Origin: Hormoscilla sp. GUM202
GTDB taxonomy: Bacteria > Cyanobacteriota > Cyanobacteriia > Cyanobacteriales > Desertifilaceae
Length of the DNA: 64,000 nt
Direction of reading: 5' to 3'
NCBI GenBank assembly: GCA_005518205.2
Contig: RFFC02000030.1
Location: 1 to 64,000, forward strand
Shown: positions 1-8,238 of the stretch, one piece after another
How positions within the stretch are numbered: position 1 is the first letter of the stretch
Layout of the letters: every line of letters begins with the position of its first letter
Notes under the pieces: generated by a model
The model's input: the letters and a program-made list of their open reading frames with translations, nothing else
What the model was told of the DNA's origin: nothing
The model's database searches: none
Translations under genes and position numbers: made by a program

Positions 1-611
1 ATAGAAAATTTTGAGCTAAGATGTTTATTAGCTTTTCAAAATTAGCAATAGTTTAGCAACCCAAGTACCGAAGAGCCCTATAATTTTCTGGCGGAGATCA
101 ACTGAATAGGGCTTCATGGTTTTCGAGGGTTCTACTGCTGACCTCACTATTGTACCTCATCTTTATGATAAATGCTGTATTTACCTGAGAAGAATCTTTG
201 AAGAAGAAGGATGGGCGAGGGGAGTGAAGAAAACCCCAGAGGAGGTTTGCCGTGACCATGCTGGGGGGCCGCATGAAAACGGTAATCTCACAAGGCAAGC
301 AATTTGCTGGGAGGTGAGTCAGATGGGCTACTAACGGGAACCACTTGGCAAAAAGGTCGCTTTTCCTACCCCCTGGTGGGGGGGGTAGTTAGAGTCCTCG
401 AAGGCTTTACAATCCTTCGAGGGAACAAGGAGAAACAGGATGAACAATCTAGAGAAAGAATGGATGAGAGTAAGCAATGCCAACAGTTGAAGAGTTGCGG
501 GTGATGGAACCGACTTTAGCATAATGCTTTACAAACAAGGAAATCGCGATCGCATCTCTTATCAAAGGGCAGTGCTCAAAGGGCAGTGCTCACCTTACCC
601 CTGATATTATT
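1..611. other. Intergenic, no convincing gene
   Basis: Short open frames exist on both strands but overlap each other, lack a good ribosome binding site and show no family I recognise. A 14-bp direct repeat (CAAAGGGCAGTGCT) occurs twice near 565-593. I see no RNA gene here. Confidence 0.4.
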
Positions 612-869
612 TTATCGCTGGGGAGTTTGTCCGATGGTTTGAGAGTTATTAAACCCGATCGAGAATTCCTGACCGTCAAGATTTCCTTTTCCTCTGATAG
701 AGGAGATTTCATTCTTGTCAGCGCTGTACTTAATACTGACTCGACCTTCTACAAACTCAAAACTACCAAAATTAGTCAAATTAACTAACAAAATGTCGGC
801 ATTTCGGCGCAGCAGTTGACCTCTGAACGAGATAATTTGATTTTGCCGATCGCGCACCGATATCTTCAC
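612..869 (-). CDS. Small hypothetical protein, probably 5'-truncated
   Basis: An 85-residue frame from a GTG codon ends in ...SQTIGQTPQR. The same frame stays open upstream of this GTG to beyond position 1040 and keeps a protein-like character (for example GRGRFSWAGENQVLQTATIV), so the displayed start is arbitrary. The upstream part then merges into repeat-type intergenic DNA (a GTAAGCGCTTTAGCGCTT palindrome near 1125), with no start or Shine-Dalgarno. The simplest reading is the C-terminal remnant of a larger protein of unknown function rich in beta-type residues. No domain is recognised, and a functional short gene cannot be excluded. Confidence 0.45.
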   Translation of the reverse strand: MKISVRDRQNQIISFRGQLLRRNADILLVNLTNFGSFEFVEGRVSIKYSADKNEISSIRGKGNLDGQEFSIGFNNSQTIGQTPQR

Positions 870-1176
870 ATCTCCGTTAGTGTTGGCAACAATTGTGGCA
901 GTTTGTAGGACTTGATTTTCTCCTGCCCAAGAGAACCGACCCCGTCCGTTTCCAGAGATTAATCTTCTCTTGTAGCTGAGGAGTTTGTCCCGTAGGATCG
1001 AAGCGATAGCAGTGGAGAATCTAGTAGAGTACGAAAGGTTCCCGCGATGCGCGACAAGGGGTACGGCCAGTAGCGCGACACCCCGACGGCATCGACCATT
1101 TCCGGAAAATTTCCCCCCGTTTGTAGTAAGCGCTTTAGCGCTTGGGTTGGGTAAGGAACCTCAACCCAACCTACGG

Positions 1177-2217
1177 TTACACGTACTCGTGAGTCAGGAA
1201 GGATACATCGACTACAACTCCCGCGGTTTCTCCTACTTGCACTTGCAGTCCTGCACCCCCTGCTTTGGTCCTGATGTAACCTAACCCAAAGTCACCTCGG
1301 TCTGTTTGGGCGTAGCTTGTGAGTTTCCCCACCTTTTCCTCTCCTACCATTATTACAGTTCCCGGTTCTGCGGGGCCTTGCAGGCTTATTCCCCAGAGTC
1401 GCTGCTTCACTCCTTTATAGGTGTTCAAGCGCGCGATCGTCTCTTGTCCGATATAGCAGCCTTTCTCAAAGGAGATGCTTTGCCACAAGCCTGCTTCTAG
1501 AGGATTATAATCTTCTGTCAGTTCCCTGTCTGGTTGGGGGCGTCCTTGCTGGATGCGCAGTTGTTCCCAGGCCCGATCGCCCATAGGCACTGCCCCGGCT
1601 GCTACGATCTTACGCCATAATTTCGGTGCTGCTGCGGCTGGGACGATGAGGGTGTATCCGGGCATTGCTAACCCACTCCCCACAGCTACTCGCACTTCTA
1701 GATCTGCTAATGGAAAGATAGCATGATTGTGTGAGGCTTGACCAATTAGGGCTTTTGTCCCCAAGATATTTTCTATCAAGGCGTCACTCTCTGGCCCGAT
1801 CGCGCTGAAACAGGCTGTGCGATCGCTGATATCGTGCAATTCTACTTTATCCATCGGGAAGATATAGCGGTCCATCAATTGCATTAACTGCTGACGTCGC
1901 CCTGGAGACACTAGCAATAGGATGGCATCTTCCGCGATGTAAGCTGTTGCTAGGTCAATGGTGCGGGCAGTTGATGTCACGAACACTGTATCGCATCCCT
2001 GTCCGGGTTTGCGGATTTGAAAATCGTTGGTAGTCTGGTTGTGTAAAAAGCGCACCCGATCTGCCCCTGTTAGCTGGATGCGCCCCCAGTGGGTGCGATC
2101 GCACAGCGCCACGCGGGCAGTTGCTATTGCCGCCGGTTCATTACCGAAACTAACTGCAATTCCATCTACAAAGGTTGCGCCTGCTGCTGCTTGGATATCC
2201 TGTAATGCTGTCATCAT
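1177..2217 (-). CDS. ygfZ: Folate-binding YgfZ/GcvT-like protein
   Basis: This 346-residue protein has the YgfZ signature KGCYIGQE at residues 252-259, with the conserved cysteine, and the N-terminal GcvT-like segment (LTGADRVRFLHNQTTND, about residues 49-65). YgfZ proteins are tetrahydrofolate-dependent and support assembly or repair of certain Fe-S cluster enzymes in the cytosol. They are related to the aminomethyltransferase GcvT but lack its reaction. The length is normal for cyanobacterial members. Two adjacent ATG codons (2217 and 2214) could start it. It is transcribed alone, and the sequence upstream is a duplicated 25-bp repeat rather than another gene. Identification rests on the motif and overall similarity. 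Confidence 0.9.
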   Translation of the reverse strand: MMTALQDIQAAAGATFVDGIAVSFGNEPAAIATARVALCDRTHWGRIQLTGADRVRFLHNQTTNDFQIRKPGQGCDTVFVTSTARTIDLATAYIAEDAILLLVSPGRRQQLMQLMDRYIFPMDKVELHDISDRTACFSAIGPESDALIENILGTKALIGQASHNHAIFPLADLEVRVAVGSGLAMPGYTLIVPAAAAPKLWRKIVAAGAVPMGDRAWEQLRIQQGRPQPDRELTEDYNPLEAGLWQSISFEKGCYIGQETIARLNTYKGVKQRLWGISLQGPAEPGTVIMVGEEKVGKLTSYAQTDRGDFGLGYIRTKAGGAGLQVQVGETAGVVVDVSFLTHEYV

Positions 2218-2230
2218 CCTGTTCTTTTGC

Positions 2231-2287
2231 GTAGGGCGGGCGTCTCGCCTGCCCGGGAATACGTAGGGCGGGCGTCTCGCCTGCCCG
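2231..2287. repeat. Two direct copies of a 25-bp intergenic repeat
   Basis: Copies at 2231-2255 and 2263-2287 begin GTAGGGCGGGCGTCTCGCCT and are internally palindromic (GGGCGGGC.../GCCTGCCC). Related sequence (GGCGGGACGCCCGTCCTAC) appears near 35112, so this is a dispersed hairpin repeat of the genome. Confidence 0.7.
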
Positions 2288-2327
2288 TAGGTTTGGTTTC
2301 GTGCCTCTACCCAACCTACGAATTATT

Positions 2328-2720
2328 TTAATATGTAGGCAAGGACGCGAACAAGGCACTGATTATCGCCTGAGTTTTTGCCTCCAAACGCTGCCAGTCC
2401 ACATCACCTGCGAGATCCAGCAAACTACTGTCGATCGCCACTTCGGGACTTTCCAGTTGCGAATGGGTTTTGTAGTTGAGAAAACAGACTTCATAGCAGA
2501 GTTCCCAGACATCCACATCGATCTGCTGGTCTTGATGCTGCAAACATAGATTATAACCCGGTATGGGAGTCTGAACATCTTCATAGGTGCCAGTCCAGTC
2601 AGAGTTTTCCAACTGCTTGCGGATGTTATCGACGACGCGGAGTAAGGCTGGTTGCATCAGCAGTTCTGCTTGCTGCCATGCAACCATATCAGTTATTTTT
2701 GGTGGCATAGGGATTGACAA
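2328..2720 (-). CDS. Conserved hypothetical protein
   Basis: This 130-residue protein starts at an ATG at 2720. It has no signal peptide or membrane segment. The sequence is soluble-looking with a conserved feel (MVAWQQAELLMQPALLRVVDNI, about residues 12-33, and IPGYNLCLQHQDQQIDVDVWEL in the middle). I believe it belongs to a small cyanobacterial family without assigned function, but no catalytic motif is visible. It lies 50 bp from the end of the Uma2 pseudogene on the same strand and is separated from ygfZ by a repeat, so co-transcription is uncertain. Confidence 0.7.
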   Translation of the reverse strand: MSIPMPPKITDMVAWQQAELLMQPALLRVVDNIRKQLENSDWTGTYEDVQTPIPGYNLCLQHQDQQIDVDVWELCYEVCFLNYKTHSQLESPEVAIDSSLLDLAGDVDWQRLEAKTQAIISALFASLPTY

Positions 2721-2770
2721 AAATAGCCTACTTCTATTATTTCATCCGATGCGAACGCATGTCACTCATC

Positions 2771-3496
2771 TTACAGGCTATTTGGATCTATGCCCAACTC
2801 CCGCAGTTTTGCCGCTAACTTATAGACCCGTTGTTGAGTTAATTCCAACTCCGCCCGGTTTTCAGCCAACTCCGCCCGTTCTAGAAGCAACTTATTCTCT
2901 TGTTTCACCGACTTAAGTGTTTCTTCTGGTGTGGGTACCATTATCCCTTCGGGGGTAAAGAAGCGCAGTTGCTTCTCATGGATACCCAGATACATTTCTA
3001 GTTGCCGACTCCACAAATGTCCTTGGGAATTTGGTTTTAGCGCTTCGTACTTGCCGGCGACTAGCACAAATCCTGCAAATTCCAGTGTTTCTGGGTCAAA
3101 CCAGAATAATCTGGGATCCGGAAAATGTCTTGATCTACTTGTTTCTTCAACCCCCTATCCTTGTCCGCTGTTATTTCCGACATGATTTCTACAATTAGAT
3201 TGGGATACTTGCCATCTTCTTGCCATACTACCCAACTATTGCGGGGTTTTTGGCGATCGACTCCGTAAGTCTTTCGATTTGGGCTGATTGCGACTATAGT
3301 AAATGGTGAGATTGCTGGCGCCGAAGAAATCCTGGCGTTCTCTCCACCACCAGTCCAGACATTTGATTAACAGCATTATTTGCTGCAAGTGCTGATAATT
3401 ATCAAATACAGGTTCGTCGCTGAGGAATTCCCCTGAGGGAAAGAATATCTCTTCCGGTGACTCGACGCTTGCTTCTAATTTTTTGATTACAGACAT
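2771..3496 (-). pseudogene. Uma2 (DUF820) family protein, frameshifted
   Basis: The N-terminal part begins MSVIKKLEASVESPEEIFFPSGEF at 3496 and runs to YYSRNQPKSK. The frame is then lost near 3275, and homologous sequence resumes in another frame (YGVDRQKPRNSWVVWQEDGKYPNLIVEIMS). It shifts back near 3110 to give LFWFDPETLEFAGFVLVAGKYEAL and a coiled-coil tail ending KLRELGIDPNSL. Around ten residues normally present after QPKS appear deleted at the first break. Uma2 proteins are PD-(D/E)XK-type nucleases of unknown role, expanded in cyanobacteria. Two compensating lesions make this an inactivated copy unless there is sequencing error. Confidence 0.75.
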
Positions 3497-3585
3497 GGTC
3501 CGCTGACTCCTACTTGCTGTTCCTATTATAGCTGCTTGGCTGACCATCGGACAACTTATCATCAGCCAAGCTTCGACAGGTTGAG

Positions 3586-3628
3586 ATTACAGGCTATTTG
3601 GATATGTCCAATTCCCGCAGTTTGGCAA
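3586..3628 (-). repeat. Remnant of a second Uma2 3' end
   Basis: ACAGGCTATTTGGAT followed by CCAATTCCCGCAGTTTG closely matches the 3' end of the pseudogene at 2773-2812 in the same orientation. It looks like the last about 14 codons of a tandem paralogue whose body has been deleted. Confidence 0.55.
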
Positions 3629-4145
3629 AGCATATTTGCCCTAGTCGGAAGATCCTCGCGTGGGGGCGGTGAAACCGGGTTTCTTTATCAATTTTGGTCC
3701 CTCAGCACCTGCAGACTTCAAACTACTTGTGACCGCACCCATTGTCCATATTGGACATTGACTGGACGTGAGGCGTGACAGCTAGTCAAACCCTGATTTC
3801 TTTTCAGCAACATTCCGGCCTCAAACCCTCATGATTGCGTTCTTGAGATCCCCAACTCCGTTACGAAGTGCGCGCAGCGCTACTCCGAACTCCGAACTCA
3901 CGTTGACTGGAGGCAGAGCCTCTAGAAATCGTTGCTAGCTAGAAACTAGCAACGAGGGGGATCTTCCGATCTCGTTCCCTGACTCCGGCAGGGAACGCCC
4001 GACCTTCGAGGCGGATGCCTCGGGTCTTGAAAGGAGGGGGATCTTAGAAACTAGCAAAAAGTAGGGGCACAGCGCCAGCGTATCCATAATATCGGGAGAG
4101 CAACCCAAATCTATCTATTGCCGTGCCCCGGCATCCATTTACCTT
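3629..4145. other. Repeat-rich intergenic region
   Basis: It holds pieces of short dispersed repeats: AACTCCG...CTCCGAACTCC near 3850-3895, a GTTGCTAGCTAGAAACTAGCAAC inverted repeat near 3930, and two copies of GAGGGGGATCTT near 3955 and 4027. No gene is seen. Confidence 0.5.
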
Positions 4146-5255
4146 TTACTTGCTCAACCCTGCCTGCCAAATCTTGATAGTCTTGTCATGACCGCCACTG
4201 GCTAAAGTCTTGCCGTCTGGGCTGAAGGCTACGGACCAGACCCAGTGTGAATGCCCGGTGAGGGTAGCGATTTCTTGGAATGTCTCCAAACTCCAGAGTT
4301 TGATAGTATTGTCAGAACTGCCACTGGCTAAAGTCTTGCCATCAGGGCTGAAGGCTACGGAAGCGACCGGGTTTGAATGCCCGGTGAGGGTAGCGATTTC
4401 TCGGAATGTCTCCAAACTCCAGAGTTTGATAGTATTGTCATGACTGCCACTGGCTAAAGTCTTGCCATCTGGACTGAAGGCTACGAAGACATCAGGATTG
4501 ATCGGGAATAAAGGCCCGGTGAGGGTAGCGATTTCTCGGAATGTCTCCAAACTCCAGATTTTGGTAATATTGTCCTGACTGCCACTAGCTAAAGTCTTGC
4601 CATCTGGGCTGAAGGCTACGGCATAGACAGCGTCTGAATGCCCAGTGAGGGTAGCGATTTTTCGGAATGTTTCCAAACTCCAGATTTTGGTAGTATTGTC
4701 CTGACTGCCACTAGCTAAAGTCTTGCCATCTGGGCTGAAGGCTACGGAAGCGACCAAGTCTGAATGCCCGGTGAGGGTAGCGATTTCTCGGAATGTCTCC
4801 AAACTCCAGAGTTTGATAGTATTGTCCCAACTGCCACTGGCTAAAGTCTTGCCATCTGGGCTGAAGGTGACGGAATCGACCAAGTCTGAATGCCCAGTGA
4901 GGGTAGCGATTTCTCGGAATGTCTCCAAACTCCAGAGTTTGATAGTATTGTCAGAACTGGCTAAAGTCTTGCCATCTGGGCTGAAGGCTACGGAAGCGAC
5001 CAAGTCTGAATGCCCGGTGAGGGTTTTGACAAGAGTCGCCTTTTTCCAGTCAACCCGTGGGGTGGAGATGACAGGTGGTTTAGTTGGAGTAGGATCTTGA
5101 GTTGGTTTATTCGTTGATTCAGGAGTTGGCTGGGTTGTCGTCTCAACAGAAGGAGGGGAATAAGGTTTGATTCCCATGTAAGTCAGTACAGTAATTATGC
5201 CTACGATCGCGCCTAGCAGATAGATAGGATTAGAGTTACGATGATTTTGAGACAT
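4146..5255 (-). CDS. Membrane-anchored WD40 repeat protein (7 repeats)
   Basis: This 369-residue protein has a short N-terminus, one membrane segment (IYLLGAIVGIITVLTYMGI, about 12-30), a Pro/Thr-rich linker (about 33-65) and seven WD40 repeats of about 42 residues. Each repeat begins TLTGHS and carries FSPDGKTLAS and IKLWSLETF. Seven repeats give exactly one closed beta-propeller. Repeat 1 lacks a few residues before DNTIKLW, and repeat 5 has an unusual insertion (GPLFPINPDVF) in place of GHS. Near-identical repeats imply recent amplification. A periplasmic or thylakoid-lumen scaffold role is inferred from the anchor. It is divergent from the next gene, with 36 bp between them. Confidence 0.85.
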   Translation of the reverse strand: MSQNHRNSNPIYLLGAIVGIITVLTYMGIKPYSPPSVETTTQPTPESTNKPTQDPTPTKPPVISTPRVDWKKATLVKTLTGHSDLVASVAFSPDGKTLASSDNTIKLWSLETFREIATLTGHSDLVDSVTFSPDGKTLASGSWDNTIKLWSLETFREIATLTGHSDLVASVAFSPDGKTLASGSQDNTTKIWSLETFRKIATLTGHSDAVYAVAFSPDGKTLASGSQDNITKIWSLETFREIATLTGPLFPINPDVFVAFSPDGKTLASGSHDNTIKLWSLETFREIATLTGHSNPVASVAFSPDGKTLASGSSDNTIKLWSLETFQEIATLTGHSHWVWSVAFSPDGKTLASGGHDKTIKIWQAGLSK

Positions 5256-5291
5256 AGTCAGCTTCGCACCCTCGGCGATATAACGAGATAA

Positions 5292-5783
5292 ATGATATCA
5301 TATCAAAAGATGTCCAGACAACAGATATCAAAATTGAACCCAGACAAGCTTCCGGACTTCCCGCAGTGGAAAAAAGTTAACAATGATGACTTTTCCCTCT
5401 GGGACTATCTGTTTGGAGTCGCTAACGTGGAACTTGCCATAGCTTTCACTCAACTATTCTGGCCCGATACGCTCGAGCATGAAGGTGGTATATTTTTATC
5501 ATCAGCGTTCGATCGCCAGATATACGAGCAGTGGAAAGCCAAGCTAGGAAACGGCATTACCTCAATTGAGCAGGTAATCAATCATCAGCACATAGATGAC
5601 ATGCTCCCAGGATCCGAGGCCGTAGGTACGGAAAATATTTTTTATCTGGGAAAGGCGATCGCCCAGATGTGGGAAAGTCGTCTGAAACTACTGTATCCCC
5701 AGCGCCGCTTTGAAGTCAACTGCGATCGAGTAGATTATAGCGTTGTTGTCACTTTCCACCAAGTACGAGAGTACCGTTGCTAA
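5292..5783 (+). CDS. Conserved hypothetical protein next to WD40 gene
   Basis: This 163-residue soluble protein is of unknown function. It can start at the ATG at 5292 or at MSRQQ (5310), and neither has a clear Shine-Dalgarno. The sequence is aromatic and acidic (DDFSLWDYLFGVANVELAIAF) and has no recognised catalytic motif. A damaged paralogue lies at 7386-7752, also divergent from a WD40 gene, so the pairing with WD40 genes may be meaningful. The promoter is probably shared within the 36-bp gap to the WD40 gene on the other strand. Confidence 0.75.
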   Translation: MISYQKMSRQQISKLNPDKLPDFPQWKKVNNDDFSLWDYLFGVANVELAIAFTQLFWPDTLEHEGGIFLSSAFDRQIYEQWKAKLGNGITSIEQVINHQHIDDMLPGSEAVGTENIFYLGKAIAQMWESRLKLLYPQRRFEVNCDRVDYSVVVTFHQVREYRC

Positions 5784-5840
5784 CGCCATATTTTTATCGT
5801 AACCCAAATATGGCATACCCATTTACCCCATTTTTTTGGG

Positions 5841-7169
5841 CTAACTACTACCGCGTTGCCAAACTTTAATAGTCTTATCCCTGCTACCGCTGACCAAAAA
5901 TTGCCCATCAGCACTGAAAGCGACGGACTCCACAGCATCAGCATGTCCTGGGAGAGAACAGATCAGTTTTCCAGTTTTCAGATGCCAAAGTTCGATGGTA
6001 TTCTGGCTACTACTACTGGTAATAGTCTCGCCGTCGGGACTGATAGCGAAGGCGCGATCGACCTGAGAATGTCCGTCCATAGTATGCAGAAGTTCACCCG
6101 TTTCCAGACGCCAAATTTTCATCTTATCGTCCCAACCCCCGGTTGCGATCGTCTTCCGATCGGAGCTAAAAAGGACGGAGTCAACAGCATCAGCATGTCC
6201 GGAAATACTGCGCCATAGAGACCCAGTTTCCAGATGCCAAATATTAACAGTTTTGTCTTTACTGCCACTAGCAAGATACAGACCGTCGGGGCTAAAAGCC
6301 ACAGACAAAACGGCATCAGCATGTCCAGTCAGGGTCAGCAAGAGTGACCCTGTCAACAGTTGCCAAATTTTAATATTATTATCACTACTGCCGCTAGCAA
6401 TAGTTTGCCCATCAGGGCTAATAGCCACAGAACTTACCGCACCTGCATGTCCTCTCAGAGTCTGCAAACATTGCCACGTTGGGACTTCCGAGTTATTTAG
6501 TTTGGGTACCACATTGGGGACAGAAACTGGCCGCAGATCGGGTGCGATCTGCTGAGTGAATAGAGAGGTTAAATAGGACTTCAAGCCCCCAGCATAGAGG
6601 AGTTCTCCGATGGCGAGAGTAGCGATACCATGATTAAAAGCAATCATATAAAAAGGGAGGAAGCCTGCCATAACCACCTGGTATGTCAGTTGGGCTTCAG
6701 TAACGGGTTCGCGAATCAAAATGCATAGCAAGACAGTATTTTTATCGAGGGACTGTGCGGGCAATTCCCATCTCACAGCATCCACATGGCCGTGACCAAC
6801 TTTAACCAGGATACTAGACGCGCCGCCATTGTCAACACTCACCCGCAAGAGGCGATCGCTGCGCGAAAAACTATCAACAGGAGAAACCAAACCATCCAAA
6901 TATTTCCTAGCCACCAACTCCCCCATTGTCGCATAAAAATGAGAGATAAAGACATCATAAATAGGCTGGCCGGAAAGATGCTTCAACCTGTCAGCAACAG
7001 ACCAGCAATCCTGGCGGACTTGGGCCAACTCCGCCCCAGAGACGATCGTCATTTCACTAAAATATCCTCTCAGTTGAGGATTAGTTAAGTGATGCAAGAC
7101 AGCAGCATCGGAATGCAGGCGGGCGATAAAATCAGCTTGGAGCGATCGCAGAGGAGTGGTCCAGTCCAT
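5841..7169 (-). CDS. WD40 protein with unknown N-terminal domain
   Basis: Of 442 residues, about 1-230 form an unrecognised domain (LRSLQADFIARLHSDAAVLHHL... to YLTSLFTQQIAPDLRPV). The rest holds five WD40 repeats, starting at LRGHAGAVSS, LTGHADAVLS, ISGHADAVDS, MDGHSQVDRA and LPGHADAVES. Five repeats do not close a standard propeller alone, so a dimer or help from the N-terminal part is needed. No signal peptide is seen. Repeat 4 is degenerate (SQVDRAFAISPDGETITSS). It is unlike the near-identical repeats of the WD40 gene at 4146. A scaffold role is inferred. Confidence 0.8.
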   Translation of the reverse strand: MDWTTPLRSLQADFIARLHSDAAVLHHLTNPQLRGYFSEMTIVSGAELAQVRQDCWSVADRLKHLSGQPIYDVFISHFYATMGELVARKYLDGLVSPVDSFSRSDRLLRVSVDNGGASSILVKVGHGHVDAVRWELPAQSLDKNTVLLCILIREPVTEAQLTYQVVMAGFLPFYMIAFNHGIATLAIGELLYAGGLKSYLTSLFTQQIAPDLRPVSVPNVVPKLNNSEVPTWQCLQTLRGHAGAVSSVAISPDGQTIASGSSDNNIKIWQLLTGSLLLTLTGHADAVLSVAFSPDGLYLASGSKDKTVNIWHLETGSLWRSISGHADAVDSVLFSSDRKTIATGGWDDKMKIWRLETGELLHTMDGHSQVDRAFAISPDGETITSSSSQNTIELWHLKTGKLICSLPGHADAVESVAFSADGQFLVSGSRDKTIKVWQRGSS

Positions 7170-7385
7170 AAGCAGTTGGGAGGTATCTTTCTCCCATTAT
7201 ACCCGCATGAGGCATATAAATTTACCTGTAGGGGTGTTATACCATTTTCTCAAAAAAATGCTACGATGAATTTAAGCATTATCCTATTAGTCGGTTTTGA
7301 CCGACTTGGCGACTCGAAACCTGGCGACCGCCTGGTAACGCAGGGTTTGAACTGCGGGATGGCAGCGAAGTGAGGGAATTACTTT

Positions 7386-7752
7386 TTGACAAATGTGGAA
7401 GTTGCCATAGCTTTCACGAAACCATTCTGGCCAGATGCGATCGAGCATGAAGGTGGTATATTTCGATCGTCAGGGTTCGATCGCCATATTTACGATCGGT
7501 GGAAAGCAACGCTAGGAAACGACATTACCTCAATTGAGCAGGTAATGAACCATCGGCACATTGATGACATTCTCCCTCCGATCCCAGGCCGTAGGTACGG
7601 AAAATATGCTTTATCTGGGAAAGGCGATCGGGCAAATGTGGGAAAGTCGTCTGAAAATACTGTATCCCCAGCCCAGCTTTCAGGTAAACTGCGATCGAGT
7701 AGACCACTGTGTCGTTGTCACCTTCCACCAAGTACGAGAGGACCGTTGCTGA
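7386..7752 (+). pseudogene. Truncated, frameshifted paralogue of the 5292 gene
   Basis: Sequence from VEVAIAFTKPFWPDAIEHEG to HIDDILP matches residues 46-105 of the 163-residue protein at 5292. One extra base near 7577-7588 (CTCCCTCCGATCCC against CTCCCAGGATCC) moves the match to another frame, which continues EAVGTEN-like sequence to ...FHQVREDRC with the same stop. The first about 45 codons are absent. It lies divergently from the WD40 gene at 5841, repeating the arrangement of the intact pair. Confidence 0.8.
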
Positions 7753-8137
7753 GACGATGGCAAAAAGTGATATTTGTGCTCTCAATGGCGGGGAGGCGAT
7801 CGTCTGCCAGCATACCAGACTTGGAGGCAAGATTTTTTTCCAATAGCCAACCAACGAGCAGATGTAGTACAATTGAGAGACCGCGACTGTTTGTATCAGT
7901 CTAGCGGGAACTACTCATCAGCAATGGATAAGGAGGATGAGGCTAGGCCCGGACGAACTGTTCTGACAGAGAGACTGAGTAGTCGGACAGAAGTATTCGC
8001 CACTATGTAAAATATTGTCAACGATTGGGGCAGTATAGGCTAAAACCCTTGATATGTGGGAATTTCAGGCCCGATCGGACGAAGGACAAACTACTTTCTT
8101 GCCCACAATTCGCCGAGGGTGATACAATAATCAAATA
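7753..8137. other. Intergenic leader region of thiC
   Basis: No supported gene. Short frames overlap and lack recognisable products. The thiC promoter should lie in the right part; I cannot place it with confidence. Confidence 0.4.
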
Positions 8138-8139
8138 GA

Positions 8140-8219
8140 GCTAGGAGTGCCTGAGTCAAACCAGGCTGAGATTACACCCTTAGAACCTGAGTCCGGTTAG
8201 TACCGGCGAAGGGAAGCTG
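8140..8219 (+). promoter_or_regulatory. TPP riboswitch (THI element)
   Basis: The conserved thi-box elements occur in order: GGAGTGCC, then CTGAGATTACACCCTT, AGAACCTGA and CCGGTTAGTACCGGCGAAGG, closing on GGAAGC. They form the two-arm TPP-binding fold. It ends about 20 bases upstream of thiC, and the thiC ribosome site (GAGGA at 8226-8230) follows it. Thiamine pyrophosphate binding would therefore be expected to reduce thiC expression, most simply by hiding the ribosome site. Confidence 0.93.
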
Positions 8220-8238
8220 TTTACTGAGGAAAACTTTT

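Noticed and set aside
116..334. 72-codon frame at the left edge
   Set aside because: No recognisable domain, weak start, and overlapping frames on the other strand of similar quality.
4210..5100. Plus-strand frames with KVLPSGLKATE repeats
   Set aside because: Antisense of the WD40 repeats; no independent support.
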